From Pseudomonas sp. Os17 (GTDB lineage Bacteria; Pseudomonadota; Gammaproteobacteria; Pseudomonadales; Pseudomonadaceae): DNA of 64,000 nucleotides. The notes below the pieces were generated by a model. The model was not told where the DNA came from and did not search any database. It was given only the letters and a program-made list of their open reading frames with translations. A program made the position numbers and the translations under genes. Positions 1 through 9,003 of this stretch are shown here, piece by piece (the stretch's first letter is position 1; each line of letters starts with the position of its first letter). The DNA lies in the NCBI RefSeq assembly GCF_001547895.1, contig NZ_AP014627.1:5273501-5337500 (forward strand), given 5' to 3'.

Positions 1-1
1 C

Positions 2-382
2 CCGAGCAAGACCGGCGCCGCCGAAGCCGTGGGCCTGGTGCTGCCGGATCTGGCGGGCAAGCTGACCGGCATGGCGGTGCGCGTGCCGGTGATCAACGTA
101 TCGCTGGTGGACCTGACCGTGACCCTCAAGCGCGACACCACCGCCGAAGAGGTCAACGCCCTGCTCAAGAGTGCCAGCCAGCATTCGAAGATCCTCGGCT
201 ACAACACCCTGCCGCTGGTCTCCAGCGACTTCAACCACAACCCGCTGTCGTCGATCTTCGACGCCAACCACACCAAGGTCAGCGGCGGTCGCTTGCTCAA
301 GGTGCTGGCCTGGTACGACAACGAGTGGGGCTTCTCCAACCGCATGCTGGATAACTGCCTGGCCCTGTGCAACGCGGAATAA
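2..382 (+). CDS. gap: Glyceraldehyde-3-phosphate dehydrogenase, C-terminal part (5' end outside window)
   Basis: The open frame runs in from the left edge and stops at 382, leaving about 126 C-terminal residues. They match the GAPDH C-terminal catalytic/tetramer domain: [16 protein letters not shown], the [13 protein letters not shown] strand and the closing [17 protein letters not shown], where the WYDNEWG signature sits. The enzyme interconverts glyceraldehyde-3-phosphate and 1,3-bisphosphoglycerate in the cytoplasm. The NAD-binding half and active-site Cys are not in the window. Pseudomonads carry more than one GAPDH; which paralogue this is cannot be settled from the tail, though the sequence resembles the longer class. 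Only 15 nt separate it from mgsA, so the two are probably co-transcribed. Confidence 0.93.
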   Translation, partial: PSKTGAAEAVGLVLPDLAGKLTGMAVRVPVINVSLVDLTVTLKRDTTAEEVNALLKSASQHSKILGYNTLPLVSSDFNHNPLSSIFDANHTKVSGGRLLKVLAWYDNEWGFSNRMLDNCLALCNAE

Positions 383-397
383 AACGGATATTCGTCG

Positions 398-862
398 ATG
401 ATCGGTATCAGTTTTACCCAAAAGACCATGGCGGCGCGCAAGCGCATCGCCCTGGTCGCCCATGACCATTGCAAGGCCTTTCTGCTGGACTGGGCCGAGC
501 GGCAGAAATCACGCCTGGCCGAACATGAGCTGCTGGCCACCGGCACCACCGGGCTGCTGCTGAGCAAACGCCTGGGGCTGCCGGTGCACAGCATGATCAG
601 CGGCCCCCTGGGCGGCGATCAGCAACTGGGCGCGCAGATCGCCGAACAACGGGTCGACCTGCTGGTGTTCTTCTGGGACCCCTTCGAGCCACAGCCTCAC
701 GATCCAGACATCAAGGCCCTGCTGCGCGTGGCGGCGGTGTGGAACATTGCGGTGGCCTGCAACGAATGCAGCGCCGACTACCTGCTCAGCAGTCCGTTGA
801 TGAACCAGGCCCACGAGCACCGGATTCCCGACTACCAGGCCTACCTGGCCGGCCGGGGATAA
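398..862 (+). CDS. mgsA: Methylglyoxal synthase
   Basis: This 154-residue protein matches MgsA end to end (E. coli enzyme about 152 residues). It converts dihydroxyacetone phosphate to methylglyoxal and phosphate, a bypass of lower glycolysis that releases phosphate from trapped triose phosphates. Visible family motifs are RIALVAHDHCK near the N terminus, the phosphate-binding ATGTTG segment, SGPLGGDQQLGA, and FFWDPFEPQPHDPDIKALLR, which holds the conserved Asp and His residues used in catalysis. It lies directly downstream of a GAPDH gene, so two enzymes acting on the triose-phosphate pool sit together. An in-frame ATG ten residues into the protein could also be the start. Confidence 0.95.
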   Translation: MIGISFTQKTMAARKRIALVAHDHCKAFLLDWAERQKSRLAEHELLATGTTGLLLSKRLGLPVHSMISGPLGGDQQLGAQIAEQRVDLLVFFWDPFEPQPHDPDIKALLRVAAVWNIAVACNECSADYLLSSPLMNQAHEHRIPDYQAYLAGRG

Positions 863-886
863 TTCACGCAAGGCTTGACCATTGAC

Positions 887-905
887 GCAGATGACAATCA
901 TTATC
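887..905 (+). promoter_or_regulatory. Fur box upstream of the ECF sigma factor gene
   Basis: The 19 bases GCAGATGACAATCATTATC agree with the Fur consensus GATAATGATAATCATTATC at 15 of 19 positions, with a perfect right half. It lies about 30 nt before the GTG start of the sigma factor gene, where Fur-Fe(II) would block transcription when iron is plentiful. Confidence 0.82.
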
Positions 906-935
906 ATCCGCTGAAAAAATGGATCAGGCCTTGCC

Positions 936-1454
936 GTGAGTCAATCGCACTTCAACCACGTCTTCCTCACTCAACGCATTTCCCTGCTGCGAACCCTGGA
1001 GCGGATGGTCAACAACCACAGCACCGCCGAAGACCTGCTGCAGGAAACCTACCTGCGGGTGACCCGGGCCCTCAGCGAGCGGCCGATCACTCACCTGGAA
1101 CCCTTCGTGTTCCAGACCGCGCGCAACCTCGCCCTCGACCATCTGCGGGCCCGGCGCATCCAGGGCCGCACCCTGCTCGAAGACGTGCCTGCCGAGGTGC
1201 TGGAGAACGTCGCCGCCCCGGTCAGCAGCGCCGAAGACGCCGCCCACGCCGAGCAACTGCTCGAACGCCTGAACCTCAGCCTCGGCCAGCTCAGCCCGCG
1301 CCAGCAGCAGATCTTCATCCTCAGCCGCTTGCACGGCCACAGCTATCAGCAGATCGCCGACCAACTCGGGGTTTCGCCGAGCACGGTACAAAAGGAATTG
1401 AAATTGATCATGGCCATCTGCATCGGCGTCGCCGAACGTCTCGACGGCCAGTGA
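936..1454 (+). CDS. hxuI: ECF sigma factor of iron/heme cell-surface signalling (FecI/HxuI type)
   Basis: This 172-residue sigma-70 family protein has the two ECF domains: region 2 (about residues 10-75, with LLQETYLRVTRALSERP and FQTARNLALDHLRARR) and region 4 (about 105-160, with LSPRQQQIFILSRLHGHSYQ and a helix-turn-helix at IADQLGVSPSTVQKEL). Such factors direct RNA polymerase to the promoter of a cognate TonB-dependent receptor. A Fur box precedes it and an anti-sigma gene and STN-type receptor follow, the layout of the P. aeruginosa HxuIRA heme-signalling system, and a heme oxygenase gene closes the cluster. The start is a GTG; no in-frame ATG gives a full region 2. The hxu name rests on context. 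Confidence 0.85.
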   Translation: MSQSHFNHVFLTQRISLLRTLERMVNNHSTAEDLLQETYLRVTRALSERPITHLEPFVFQTARNLALDHLRARRIQGRTLLEDVPAEVLENVAAPVSSAEDAAHAEQLLERLNLSLGQLSPRQQQIFILSRLHGHSYQQIADQLGVSPSTVQKELKLIMAICIGVAERLDGQ

Positions 1455-1567
1455 GTCTCAACCGCCAAGCACAATGACTGCGTCAGCCCCAGGCCTTTGC
1501 TAACCTTGGCCGGCTTTCGCTCTCTCTTGAAAAAACAGCCGCGCACAGACGCAGCCGAGGAACACCC

Positions 1568-2536
1568 GTGACGGATTCTCACAGCGCCGAGCCGCCCACT
1601 CCCGCCGGCCCGCACTCAAGCACCCTTGCCATGGATCAGGCGCTGGATTGGCTGATCGAGCTGGACCATCCGAACGAGGAACAAATGCGCCAGTTTCATC
1701 AGTGGCTGGCGGCTTCACCGCTCAATGCCCAGGCCTTTGAAAAGGCCCGGGCGATCTGGGACGGAGCGCCAGTGGCGCAATGCGCACTGACCCTGGCAAC
1801 ACCGCCGAAAGTCTCGCGCCTGGCACGCCTGCGCCCGCACTACAAACCCTTGGCCGTCGCCGCGGTGCTGGTGCTCGGGCTGTTCAGCTTCAGCAACCTG
1901 CCACTGCGCCTGCAGGCCGACCACCTGACTCTGGTGGGCGAACGCCAGCGCCTGCAACTGGAAGACGGCTCCAGGGTGCTGCTCAACACCAACTCGGCAT
2001 TCTCCAGCCAGATCAACGATCACCAGCGCGTGGCGCGGCTGTACCAGGGCGAAGCCTTCTTCGAGGTCCCCGGCACCCCGGGCCTGCCCCTGGAGCTGGA
2101 TGCCGGCCCGGTCAAGGCCAGCGTGGCCGACACCGCCTTCGCCGTGCGCTACCTGGACGGCATCGCCCAGGTCCAGGTGCAGCGCGGTGACATCGACCTG
2201 CGCGCCACCCACGCCGATCAGCGCATGCGCCTGAGCGCCGGCGAGAGCGTTCGCGTCGGCCCCGAAGGCTTCGACCCACCGGCCAGGCTCGATGCCGGCA
2301 AGGACCTGGCCTGGATCGACGGCCGCCTGGTGTTCGAGAACTGCCCCCTGAGCCAGGTGCTGGCGGAACTGCGGCGCTATTACCCGGGCTGGATCGTCAA
2401 CAACAACGAGCGGTTGGCGAACATCGCGGTCACCGGCAACTACCGCCTGGATCAGCCCCTGGACGTGCTGCGCTCCCTGGCCCACATCACCTCGGCACGC
2501 CTCTCGGAATACCCGGCACTGGTCATTCTCAACTGA
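1568..2536 (+). CDS. hxuR: FecR-family anti-sigma factor / sigma regulator
   Basis: This 322-residue protein has the FecR plan: an N-terminal cytoplasmic sigma-binding domain (about residues 15-75, ALDWLIELDHPNEEQMRQF and FHQWLAASPLNAQAFEKA), one membrane helix near residues 92-115 (PLAVAAVLVLGLFSFSNLPL), and a periplasmic FecR beta domain followed by a C-terminal secretin/TonB short-like region (VLAELRRYYPGWIVNNNERL onward) that contacts the receptor's signalling domain. It would hold the sigma factor inactive until the receptor reports bound ligand. The start is a GTG 113 nt after the sigma gene. The N-terminal domain keeps the conserved Trp residues of the family. Confidence 0.88.
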   Translation: MTDSHSAEPPTPAGPHSSTLAMDQALDWLIELDHPNEEQMRQFHQWLAASPLNAQAFEKARAIWDGAPVAQCALTLATPPKVSRLARLRPHYKPLAVAAVLVLGLFSFSNLPLRLQADHLTLVGERQRLQLEDGSRVLLNTNSAFSSQINDHQRVARLYQGEAFFEVPGTPGLPLELDAGPVKASVADTAFAVRYLDGIAQVQVQRGDIDLRATHADQRMRLSAGESVRVGPEGFDPPARLDAGKDLAWIDGRLVFENCPLSQVLAELRRYYPGWIVNNNERLANIAVTGNYRLDQPLDVLRSLAHITSARLSEYPALVILN

Positions 2537-2658
2537 GAATAATTATTTTTACGCGATCACCCCGGGTTGTACGTCTCGTTATAGCCAATGCAACTGATTC
2601 GCATTTTTGAATGCGCATCTGCACCTATAAAAGATTCGTGCGACCCGGAGCGCTCTCG

Positions 2659-5277
2659 ATGTCCCCTCGCCTCAACAGCCGATCCTCTGTTCCCTGTGCC
2701 CGCCTGCAACACTGCACCCTGTCGCTGCTGACCGCGGCGATCCTGCTGGCCGGCGCCCAAGCCACGCCAGTGATGGCCGCCGATGCCCCGGCCTCCTCCA
2801 GCCAGCGCATGGGCAACTACAACTTCGCCATTGCCCAGCAACCGCTGGTATCGGCGCTCAACGCCTTTACCGCGGTCACCGGCTGGCAAGTCGGGCTGCC
2901 GGCCGAGCTGGGCAGCGGGGTTTCATCGCCGGGCGTGCGCGGCTCGCTGCCCCCGGAAAAGGCCCTGGAGCGCCTGCTGGGCGGCACCCAACTGAGCTAC
3001 CGCAAGCTGGGCAACCACAACATCGTCCTGGAACGGCGCAGCGCCGCCAATGCGGTGAACCTGCAGCAAGTGACCGTCAGCGCCACCCGCCAGGAACAGG
3101 ACATCCATTCGGTGCCCAGCACCGTGAGCGTGCAAACCCGGGAAGAACTGGACCGCCAGAACGTCAACACCATCAAGGAGCTGGTGCGCTACGAGCCCGG
3201 GGTTTCCGTCGGCGGTGCGGGCCAGCGCGCGGGCATCAGCGGCTACAACATTCGCGGCATCGACAGCGACCGGATTCTCACCCAGGTCGATGGCGTGGAA
3301 GTACCGGATCACTTCTTCAGCGGTCCCTATGCCAAGACCAACCGCAACTACGTCGACCCGGAAATCGTTAAGCGCGTGGAAATCCTCCGCGGCCCGGCCT
3401 CGGTGCTCTACGGCAGCAGCGCCATCGGTGGTGCCGTCAGCTACTACACCCTGGACGCCGACGACATCATCAAGCCCGGCCAGGACGTCGGCGCGCGCCT
3501 GAAGACCGGCTACAGCTCGGCTGACGAAAGCTGGCTGAAGTCCGCCACCGTGGCCGGACGGGCCAGCGACTTCGATGCCCTGTTGCACCTGAGCCGGCGT
3601 GACGGCCACGAAACCGAGTCCTACGGCAGCAACAACGGCACCGGCCTCGACCGCACCGCCGCCAACCCGGAAGACGCCCGCACCACCAACGTCCTGGCCA
3701 AGCTCGGCTGGAACTATGCCCCGGATGCTCGCCTGGGCCTGACCTACGAAAAGTACAAGGATGACCGCGACACCAACCAGAAAAGCGCGGTAGGCGGCCT
3801 GTTTCTCAACGGCGTCGGCCAGAACTGGTATCGCTCCCGCGTCGGCAACGACACCATCACCCGTGAGCGCTTCGGCCTGGAAAACAGCTTCGCCGTGCAA
3901 TCGCCGATCGCCGACCAGATCAAGTGGAGCCTGAACTACCAGATCGCCAAGACCGACCAGAGCACTTCCGAGCGCTACAACCCGGTCTCGGCGTTCTCCC
4001 CCAACGCCCGTGACGTGCTGCGGGAGCGGCAAACCCTGTACCAGGAAAAACAGTGGGTACTGGACGCGCAACTGGACAAGGCTTTCACCCTCGGTGAAAC
4101 CGAGCATCAACTGACCTACGGCACCACCCTCAAGCAACAGAAAGTCACCGGCTCACGCTATGGCACCGCCACCTGCCTGAAAGTCGGAGCAGGTTGCACC
4201 GCCATCGGCGCGCCAAGCCCGAGCGCCAGCGACAGCGTGAAAAAATCCAGCGACTTCCCGGATCCCACCGTCAGCACCTACAGCCTGTTCGCCCAGGACC
4301 AGATCAGCTGGAACGCCTGGACCTTCACCCCTGGCCTGCGCTACGACTACACCCAGCTCAAGCCGAAACTGACGCAGGAATTCCTCAATGTCGCCAACCC
4401 CACCGGCAACTATCCGGTCAGCAGTGAGAAGAAGACCTGGCATCGGGTTTCGCCCAAGTTCGGCCTGACCTACGCCTTCGACGAGCACTACACCGCCTAT
4501 GGCCAATACTCCGAGGGCTTCCGCACGCCGTCGGCCAAGGCGCTCTACGGCCGCTTTGAAAACCTCGCCACCGGCTATGTCGTCGAGCCCAACTCCAACC
4601 TCAAGCCGGAAACCAGCAAAGGTTATGAGACCGGCCTGCGGGGCAATTTCGACGCGGGCTCCTTCGATGTCTCGGTGTTCTACAACCAGTACCGCGACTT
4701 CATCAACGAAGACGCCATCACCGCCGGCGCCCTGCAGTCGGTGATCCAGAGCAACAACATCAAGCACGCCACCATCAAGGGCGCCGAAGCCAGGGGCCGT
4801 CTCAACCTCGACGCCTTCGGTGCACCACAGGGCCTGTACAGCCTCGGCTCGGTGGCCTACGCCTACGGTCGCAACAATGACAACGGCGAGCCGATCAACA
4901 GCGTCAACCCGCTCAAGGGCGTGTTTGGCCTCGGCTACGACCAGGACAACTATGGCGCGCTGCTGAGCTGGACCCTGGTCAAGCGCAAGGACCGGGTCGA
5001 CAACAGCACCTTCAAGGCTCCGGATGGCCGCACCACCAGCGGCCAGTTCAAGACCCCGGGCTACGGCATCCTCGACCTCAGCGGCTTCTACAAGGTCACC
5101 GACGACCTGACCCTGAATGCCGGCCTGTACAACCTGACCGACAAGAAATACTGGAACTGGGACGACGTGCGCGGCTACGACAGCGTCGGCGAGGCCGGGC
5201 AAACCGCTCCCGCCAACCTCGACCGCCTGACCCAGCCGGGCCGCAACTTCTCGGTCAACCTGGTCTGGGATATCTGA
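2659..5277 (+). CDS. hxuA: TonB-dependent heme/hemoprotein receptor with STN signalling domain
   Basis: This 872-residue outer-membrane receptor begins with a signal peptide of about 40 residues ending VMA|AD. An STN domain follows (about 52-105, FAIAQQPLVSALNAFTAVTG to GGTQLSYRKLG) and signals to the FecR-like protein. Then come a TonB box region, the plug (VNTIKELVRYEPGVSVGG, RGPASVLYGSSAIGGAV) and a 22-strand-type barrel ending in an aromatic-rich FSVNLVWDI. The barrel carries FRTPSAKALYGR and NSNLKPETS, matching the FRAP and NPNL motifs of heme receptors. I chose ATG 2659 because GGAG lies 8 nt before it; an ATG 16 codons upstream would put an odd extension on the signal peptide. The downstream heme oxygenase supports heme as cargo. 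Confidence 0.86.
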   Translation: MSPRLNSRSSVPCARLQHCTLSLLTAAILLAGAQATPVMAADAPASSSQRMGNYNFAIAQQPLVSALNAFTAVTGWQVGLPAELGSGVSSPGVRGSLPPEKALERLLGGTQLSYRKLGNHNIVLERRSAANAVNLQQVTVSATRQEQDIHSVPSTVSVQTREELDRQNVNTIKELVRYEPGVSVGGAGQRAGISGYNIRGIDSDRILTQVDGVEVPDHFFSGPYAKTNRNYVDPEIVKRVEILRGPASVLYGSSAIGGAVSYYTLDADDIIKPGQDVGARLKTGYSSADESWLKSATVAGRASDFDALLHLSRRDGHETESYGSNNGTGLDRTAANPEDARTTNVLAKLGWNYAPDARLGLTYEKYKDDRDTNQKSAVGGLFLNGVGQNWYRSRVGNDTITRERFGLENSFAVQSPIADQIKWSLNYQIAKTDQSTSERYNPVSAFSPNARDVLRERQTLYQEKQWVLDAQLDKAFTLGETEHQLTYGTTLKQQKVTGSRYGTATCLKVGAGCTAIGAPSPSASDSVKKSSDFPDPTVSTYSLFAQDQISWNAWTFTPGLRYDYTQLKPKLTQEFLNVANPTGNYPVSSEKKTWHRVSPKFGLTYAFDEHYTAYGQYSEGFRTPSAKALYGRFENLATGYVVEPNSNLKPETSKGYETGLRGNFDAGSFDVSVFYNQYRDFINEDAITAGALQSVIQSNNIKHATIKGAEARGRLNLDAFGAPQGLYSLGSVAYAYGRNNDNGEPINSVNPLKGVFGLGYDQDNYGALLSWTLVKRKDRVDNSTFKAPDGRTTSGQFKTPGYGILDLSGFYKVTDDLTLNAGLYNLTDKKYWNWDDVRGYDSVGEAGQTAPANLDRLTQPGRNFSVNLVWDI

Positions 5278-5287
5278 CGCCAAAGCG

Positions 5288-5327
5288 CCTCACTGTCCTT
5301 TTTCAATCGGGGCAGTGAGGATTTTTT
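5288..5327 (+). terminator. Rho-independent terminator after the receptor gene
   Basis: CCTCACTG at 5288-5295 pairs perfectly with CAGTGAGG at 5313-5320 and is followed by ATTTTTT. It begins 10 nt past the receptor stop codon, so the heme oxygenase downstream either has its own promoter or depends on read-through. Confidence 0.85.
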
Positions 5328-5389
5328 ACGGTGTCGCGTCTTCTTGTTCGTCTAGTTACTAAGTGCCTCTCATTCTCAAGGACATCTGC

Positions 5390-5998
5390 ATGAGCCCCCA
5401 GGATTCCTCCCAGCGTCATCACCTGCGTTCCCAGCGTCTGAACCAGATCACCCACGAACCCCATGCCAAGCTCGACGCCCTGGTCAAGGCGCACGCACCG
5501 TTCGAGACCCAGGGCGCCTTCGCCCGCTTCGTGGTCGCCCAATACCTGTTCCAGTCGGAACTGGTGGAGTTGTACAACGATGCCGAACTGAACCGGATCG
5601 TGCCTGACCTGGCCGAGCGCTGCCGCGCCGAAGCGGCCAAGGCCGACCTGGCGGACCTGGACACTGAAGTGCCAGCACCGGTAGCCGGCGCTGTGCGCAA
5701 CCCGAGTAAGGCCGAAGCCCTGGGCTGGATCTTCGTTTCCGAGGGTTCCAAGCTCGGCGCCGCGTTCCTGATCAAGCGCGCCGTGGGCCTGGGCCTGAGC
5801 GAAACCTTCGGCGCCCGGCACCTGGGCGAGCCGGCCGGTGGCCGCGCCGAAGGCTGGAAGACCTTCACCCGCATCCTCGACGGCCTGGAATTCACCGCCG
5901 AAGAAGAAGCGGCGGCGGAAAAAGGCGCGCTGGATGCCTTCAACCGCTTCACCGTGTTGCTGGAACAGGCTTACTCCAGCGCCGCACAACCCGCCTGA
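5390..5998 (+). CDS. hemO: Biliverdin-producing heme oxygenase (HemO/PigA type)
   Basis: This 202-residue protein resembles bacterial heme oxygenases of the Neisseria HemO / P. aeruginosa PigA group. These open the heme ring with oxygen and electrons to release iron, CO and biliverdin in the cytoplasm. The N terminus carries the proximal-His helix (RSQRLNQITHEPHAKLDALV), the middle has FVVAQYLFQSELVELYND, and the distal helix glycine segment is GWIFVSEGSKLGAAFLIKRA. ATG 5390 follows AAGGA at 5378-5382; an in-frame GTG at 5363 lacks such a site. Its place behind the receptor fits: heme imported by the receptor would be broken down here for iron. The regiospecificity of cleavage cannot be told by eye. 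Confidence 0.92.
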   Translation: MSPQDSSQRHHLRSQRLNQITHEPHAKLDALVKAHAPFETQGAFARFVVAQYLFQSELVELYNDAELNRIVPDLAERCRAEAAKADLADLDTEVPAPVAGAVRNPSKAEALGWIFVSEGSKLGAAFLIKRAVGLGLSETFGARHLGEPAGGRAEGWKTFTRILDGLEFTAEEEAAAEKGALDAFNRFTVLLEQAYSSAAQPA

Positions 5999-6114
5999 CC
6001 CCCGTCGTTGCGGGCCCGCGGCAAGCGTCCGTACCGCGGCCCCGCAACGGTATTTTGTCGGCCGGCGTGCTCTCCGGATTGAGCCGCAAGGCGCGTTACC
6101 TCATCATCGAAGCC

Positions 6115-6528
6115 ATGACCCCCACTCGCCCCTCCTCGTCGAAGATTTCCCGCCTGCTGTTCGGCGCGCTGGCCTATGTCAGCCTGGCCATCGGCCTGAT
6201 CGCCATCGTCGTACCGGGCTTGCCGACCACCGAGTTCATCCTCCTGGCCGCCTGGGCCGCCACCAAGAGCTCGCCCCGCCTCAGCGCCTGGATGGAGAAC
6301 CATCGCCTGTTCGGCCCGATCCTCTGCAACTGGCGCAACGGCCGGATCGTCAGCCGCAAAGCCAAGATCAGCGCCACCCTCAGCATGCTGCTGTGCGCCG
6401 TCCTGATGCTGACCCTGCTCAACCATCACTGGACGATGTACGCCGCCATTGCCGGCATGGCCCTGGGCAACCTGTGGATCTGGTCGCGCCCCGAAGCCCT
6501 GCCGCAACCCTGCCCCCCGCCCCTGTAG
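6115..6528 (+). CDS. DUF454 / YbaN-family inner-membrane protein
   Basis: This 137-residue hydrophobic protein has an N-terminal membrane segment ([22 protein letters not shown]), the family signature [20 protein letters not shown] followed by [18 protein letters not shown], and two further C-terminal hydrophobic segments ([16 protein letters not shown] and [16 protein letters not shown]). That is the DUF454 (YbaN) pattern. No biochemical role is established for the family. I took ATG 6115 because an upstream in-frame start would add 20 polar residues unlike the family. In the 226 nt that follow I see only GC-rich palindromic scraps resembling REP elements. Confidence 0.85.
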   Translation: MTPTRPSSSKISRLLFGALAYVSLAIGLIAIVVPGLPTTEFILLAAWAATKSSPRLSAWMENHRLFGPILCNWRNGRIVSRKAKISATLSMLLCAVLMLTLLNHHWTMYAAIAGMALGNLWIWSRPEALPQPCPPPL

Positions 6529-6754
6529 AAGCCTGCTGGCCGACAAAGGTGCCCTGCGCACCGGCATTCCCCTTCGCCACTCGCCTCGCCGGCAAGCCCG
6601 CGACTGCGGGGCGCCGCAACGACCCTACCGTTCGTCGGCAAAAACTCACGCAAACGCCCGCCAAGCCGATGTTTCGGGCATGGCGCTGAATGGACTTGGC
6701 GATCCGACCCAGCCGGCTTTGTGCTTTCCATCCGACCTATTGCGAGATCGCCCC

Positions 6755-8899
6755 ATGTTCGACTCTCTCTCCATCCGCCTGAAAATCGTGCTGCTGTCCG
6801 GGCTGTGCCTGTTGGGCGTGGTGGCGCTGATCGTCGGCATGAATCTGTACCAGAGCCAGCAGAACAATCAGTTGGTCAACACCTCCAGCACACAGATGCT
6901 GACGGCCGGGGTCGAGGACCTGTTGCAGGCCAAGGCGGCCGAACAGGCCGCGCGCGTCCAGAAGACCTTCGGTGAAAGCCAACTGGTGATCACCGCCCTG
7001 GCGGACCAGGTCCAGGATCTGCGGGCAATGGCCGCAAAGCGTGGCCTGGATGCCGCAGCCCTGCGCGAAGAACTCAACCACAGCCTGAAAACCGCCTTCG
7101 AGCGCAACCCCAAGGTGCTGGGGATCTGGCTGGCCTACGAGCGCAACGCGCTGGATGGCCAGGACAGTGCATTCGCCAACGACGCCAGCCGCGCGTCCAA
7201 TGAACAGGGGCGCTTCGCCAGCTACTGGAGCCGTCCCGCAGGCAAGTCCCTGAACACGGTGATGGTCGAGGAGGACATGAACAAGACCACCCTCAACCTC
7301 AGCGGCACGCCTTACAACATCTGGTACACCTGCCCCCGTGACACCCGCCGCACCTGCCTGCTCGATCCCTATGCCGACACCATCGGCGAGGACAAGAAAC
7401 AGGTGCTGATGACCACCATCTCCCTGCCGCTGCAGACCGACGGCAAGGTCATCGGGGTGATTGGCGTCGACATCGCCCTGGACTCCCTGCAAGCGGCCGC
7501 CGTCGAGGCGCAACGGAACCTGTTCGGCGGTGCCGGGCACATGCTGATCATGGGCGGCAGCGGCCTGCTGGCAGCGGTCGGCGCCGATGCCGCCCAGGTC
7601 GGCAAGAACATCAAGGACACCGCCGGTGCCCAGGGCCAGGACATCCTGGCGACACTTGCCGGTGGCCAACCCAAGGTGCTGCAGCAGGGCGACCTGATCC
7701 GCGCGGTCTATCCCTTCAGTCCGATTGCCGATGCCAAGGCCTGGGGTGTGACCATCGACTTGCCCCGGCAGGTCCTGCTGGCGGACTCGGTAAAACTGCA
7801 GACCCTGCTGGATCAGGCCCAGACCAGCGGCACCCTGAAAACCCTGCTGGTGGCCATCGGCGCCGGCCTGCTGGGGTTGCTACTGATCTGGCTCAGTGCC
7901 TCCGGCGTGACCCGGCCGATCAACAGCGTGGCGCAGATGCTCAAGGCCATCGCCAGTGGCGACGGCGACCTGACCCAGCGCCTGAACTACAGCAAGAAGG
8001 ATGAACTGGGCGAGCTGGTGAGCTGGTTCAACCGGTTCCTCGACAAGCTGCAGCCCACCATCGCCCAGATCAAGCAGAGCATCATCGAGGCCCGCGGCAC
8101 CGCCGACCAGTCTTCGGAGATCGCCCGCCAGACCAGCGAAGGCATGCAGGTGCAGTTCCGCGAGATCGACCAGGTGGCCACCGCGTCCAATGAAATGAGC
8201 GCCACGGCCCACGACGTCGCCAACAGCGCCTCCAATGCCGCCCAGGCCGCCCGTGGCGCCGACCAGTCGGCCAAGGACGGCATGACCATCATCGAGCGCA
8301 GCACCCGGGATATCAGCCTGCTGGCCGAGGAAGTGAGCAAGGCCGTGGGTGAAGTCGAGGCCCTGGCGGTGAGCAGCGAACAGATCGGCTCGGTGCTGGA
8401 AGTGATCCGCAGCATCGCCGAACAGACCAACCTGCTGGCCCTCAACGCCGCCATCGAGGCGGCCCGCGCCGGCGAAAGCGGCCGCGGCTTTGCGGTGGTG
8501 GCCGATGAAGTGCGCAACCTGGCCAAACGTACCCAGGACTCGGTGGAAGAGATCCGCGTGGTCATCGAGCGCATCCAGAGCGGCACCCGCGATGTGGTCA
8601 ACACCATGCACGCCAGCCAGAGCCAGGCGCAGAACAACGCCGGACAGATTCATCAGGCCGTCCAGGCGCTGGGCAGGATCAGCGACGCGGTCACCGTGAT
8701 CAGCGACATGAACCTGCAGATCGCCAGCGCCGCCGAACAGCAGAGCGCCGTGGCCGAAGAGGTCAATCGCAACGTCTCGGCGATCCGCAGCGTGACCGAA
8801 ACCCTCACCGAGCAAGCCAGCGAGTCGGCCCAGGTCAGCAGCCAGCTCAACGCCCTGGCCACCCAACAGATGAAACTGATGGATCAGTTCCGGGTGTAA
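6755..8899 (+). CDS. Methyl-accepting chemotaxis protein with periplasmic Cache-type sensor
   Basis: This 714-residue chemoreceptor has a first membrane helix (about residues 10-32), a periplasmic ligand-binding region of roughly 330 residues, a second membrane helix ([20 protein letters not shown], about 370-390), a HAMP domain ([20 protein letters not shown]) and a long cytoplasmic coiled coil. The hairpin tip carries the invariant [20 protein letters not shown] and [16 protein letters not shown]. The periplasmic part looks like a double Cache domain ([33 protein letters not shown]); the ligand cannot be named from sequence. ATG 6755 is preferred because translation upstream of it looks non-coding. 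No chemotaxis kinase genes are adjacent, as is usual for Pseudomonas receptors. Confidence 0.93.
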   Translation: MFDSLSIRLKIVLLSGLCLLGVVALIVGMNLYQSQQNNQLVNTSSTQMLTAGVEDLLQAKAAEQAARVQKTFGESQLVITALADQVQDLRAMAAKRGLDAAALREELNHSLKTAFERNPKVLGIWLAYERNALDGQDSAFANDASRASNEQGRFASYWSRPAGKSLNTVMVEEDMNKTTLNLSGTPYNIWYTCPRDTRRTCLLDPYADTIGEDKKQVLMTTISLPLQTDGKVIGVIGVDIALDSLQAAAVEAQRNLFGGAGHMLIMGGSGLLAAVGADAAQVGKNIKDTAGAQGQDILATLAGGQPKVLQQGDLIRAVYPFSPIADAKAWGVTIDLPRQVLLADSVKLQTLLDQAQTSGTLKTLLVAIGAGLLGLLLIWLSASGVTRPINSVAQMLKAIASGDGDLTQRLNYSKKDELGELVSWFNRFLDKLQPTIAQIKQSIIEARGTADQSSEIARQTSEGMQVQFREIDQVATASNEMSATAHDVANSASNAAQAARGADQSAKDGMTIIERSTRDISLLAEEVSKAVGEVEALAVSSEQIGSVLEVIRSIAEQTNLLALNAAIEAARAGESGRGFAVVADEVRNLAKRTQDSVEEIRVVIERIQSGTRDVVNTMHASQSQAQNNAGQIHQAVQALGRISDAVTVISDMNLQIASAAEQQSAVAEEVNRNVSAIRSVTETLTEQASESAQVSSQLNALATQQMKLMDQFRV

Positions 8900-9003
8900 G
8901 CGCGATTCTCGCCCCGCCGCCCGCCGCGACCGATGACCTAAGGTGATCGACAGTGGCGGCGGTTTCAGGGTGCAATGCCCTCCTCTGAACCGGGGAGTGC
9001 GTC

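Noticed and set aside
2537..2610. Second Fur box before the TonB receptor (GAGAATAATTATTTT)
   Set aside because: AT-rich and loosely similar, but it aligns poorly with the 19-bp consensus; the receptor is more likely driven by the ECF sigma factor.
6449..6754. N-terminal extension of the chemoreceptor frame
   Set aside because: It overlaps the DUF454 gene and REP-like sequence, is Arg/Pro-rich, and precedes a normal membrane-helix start at 6755.
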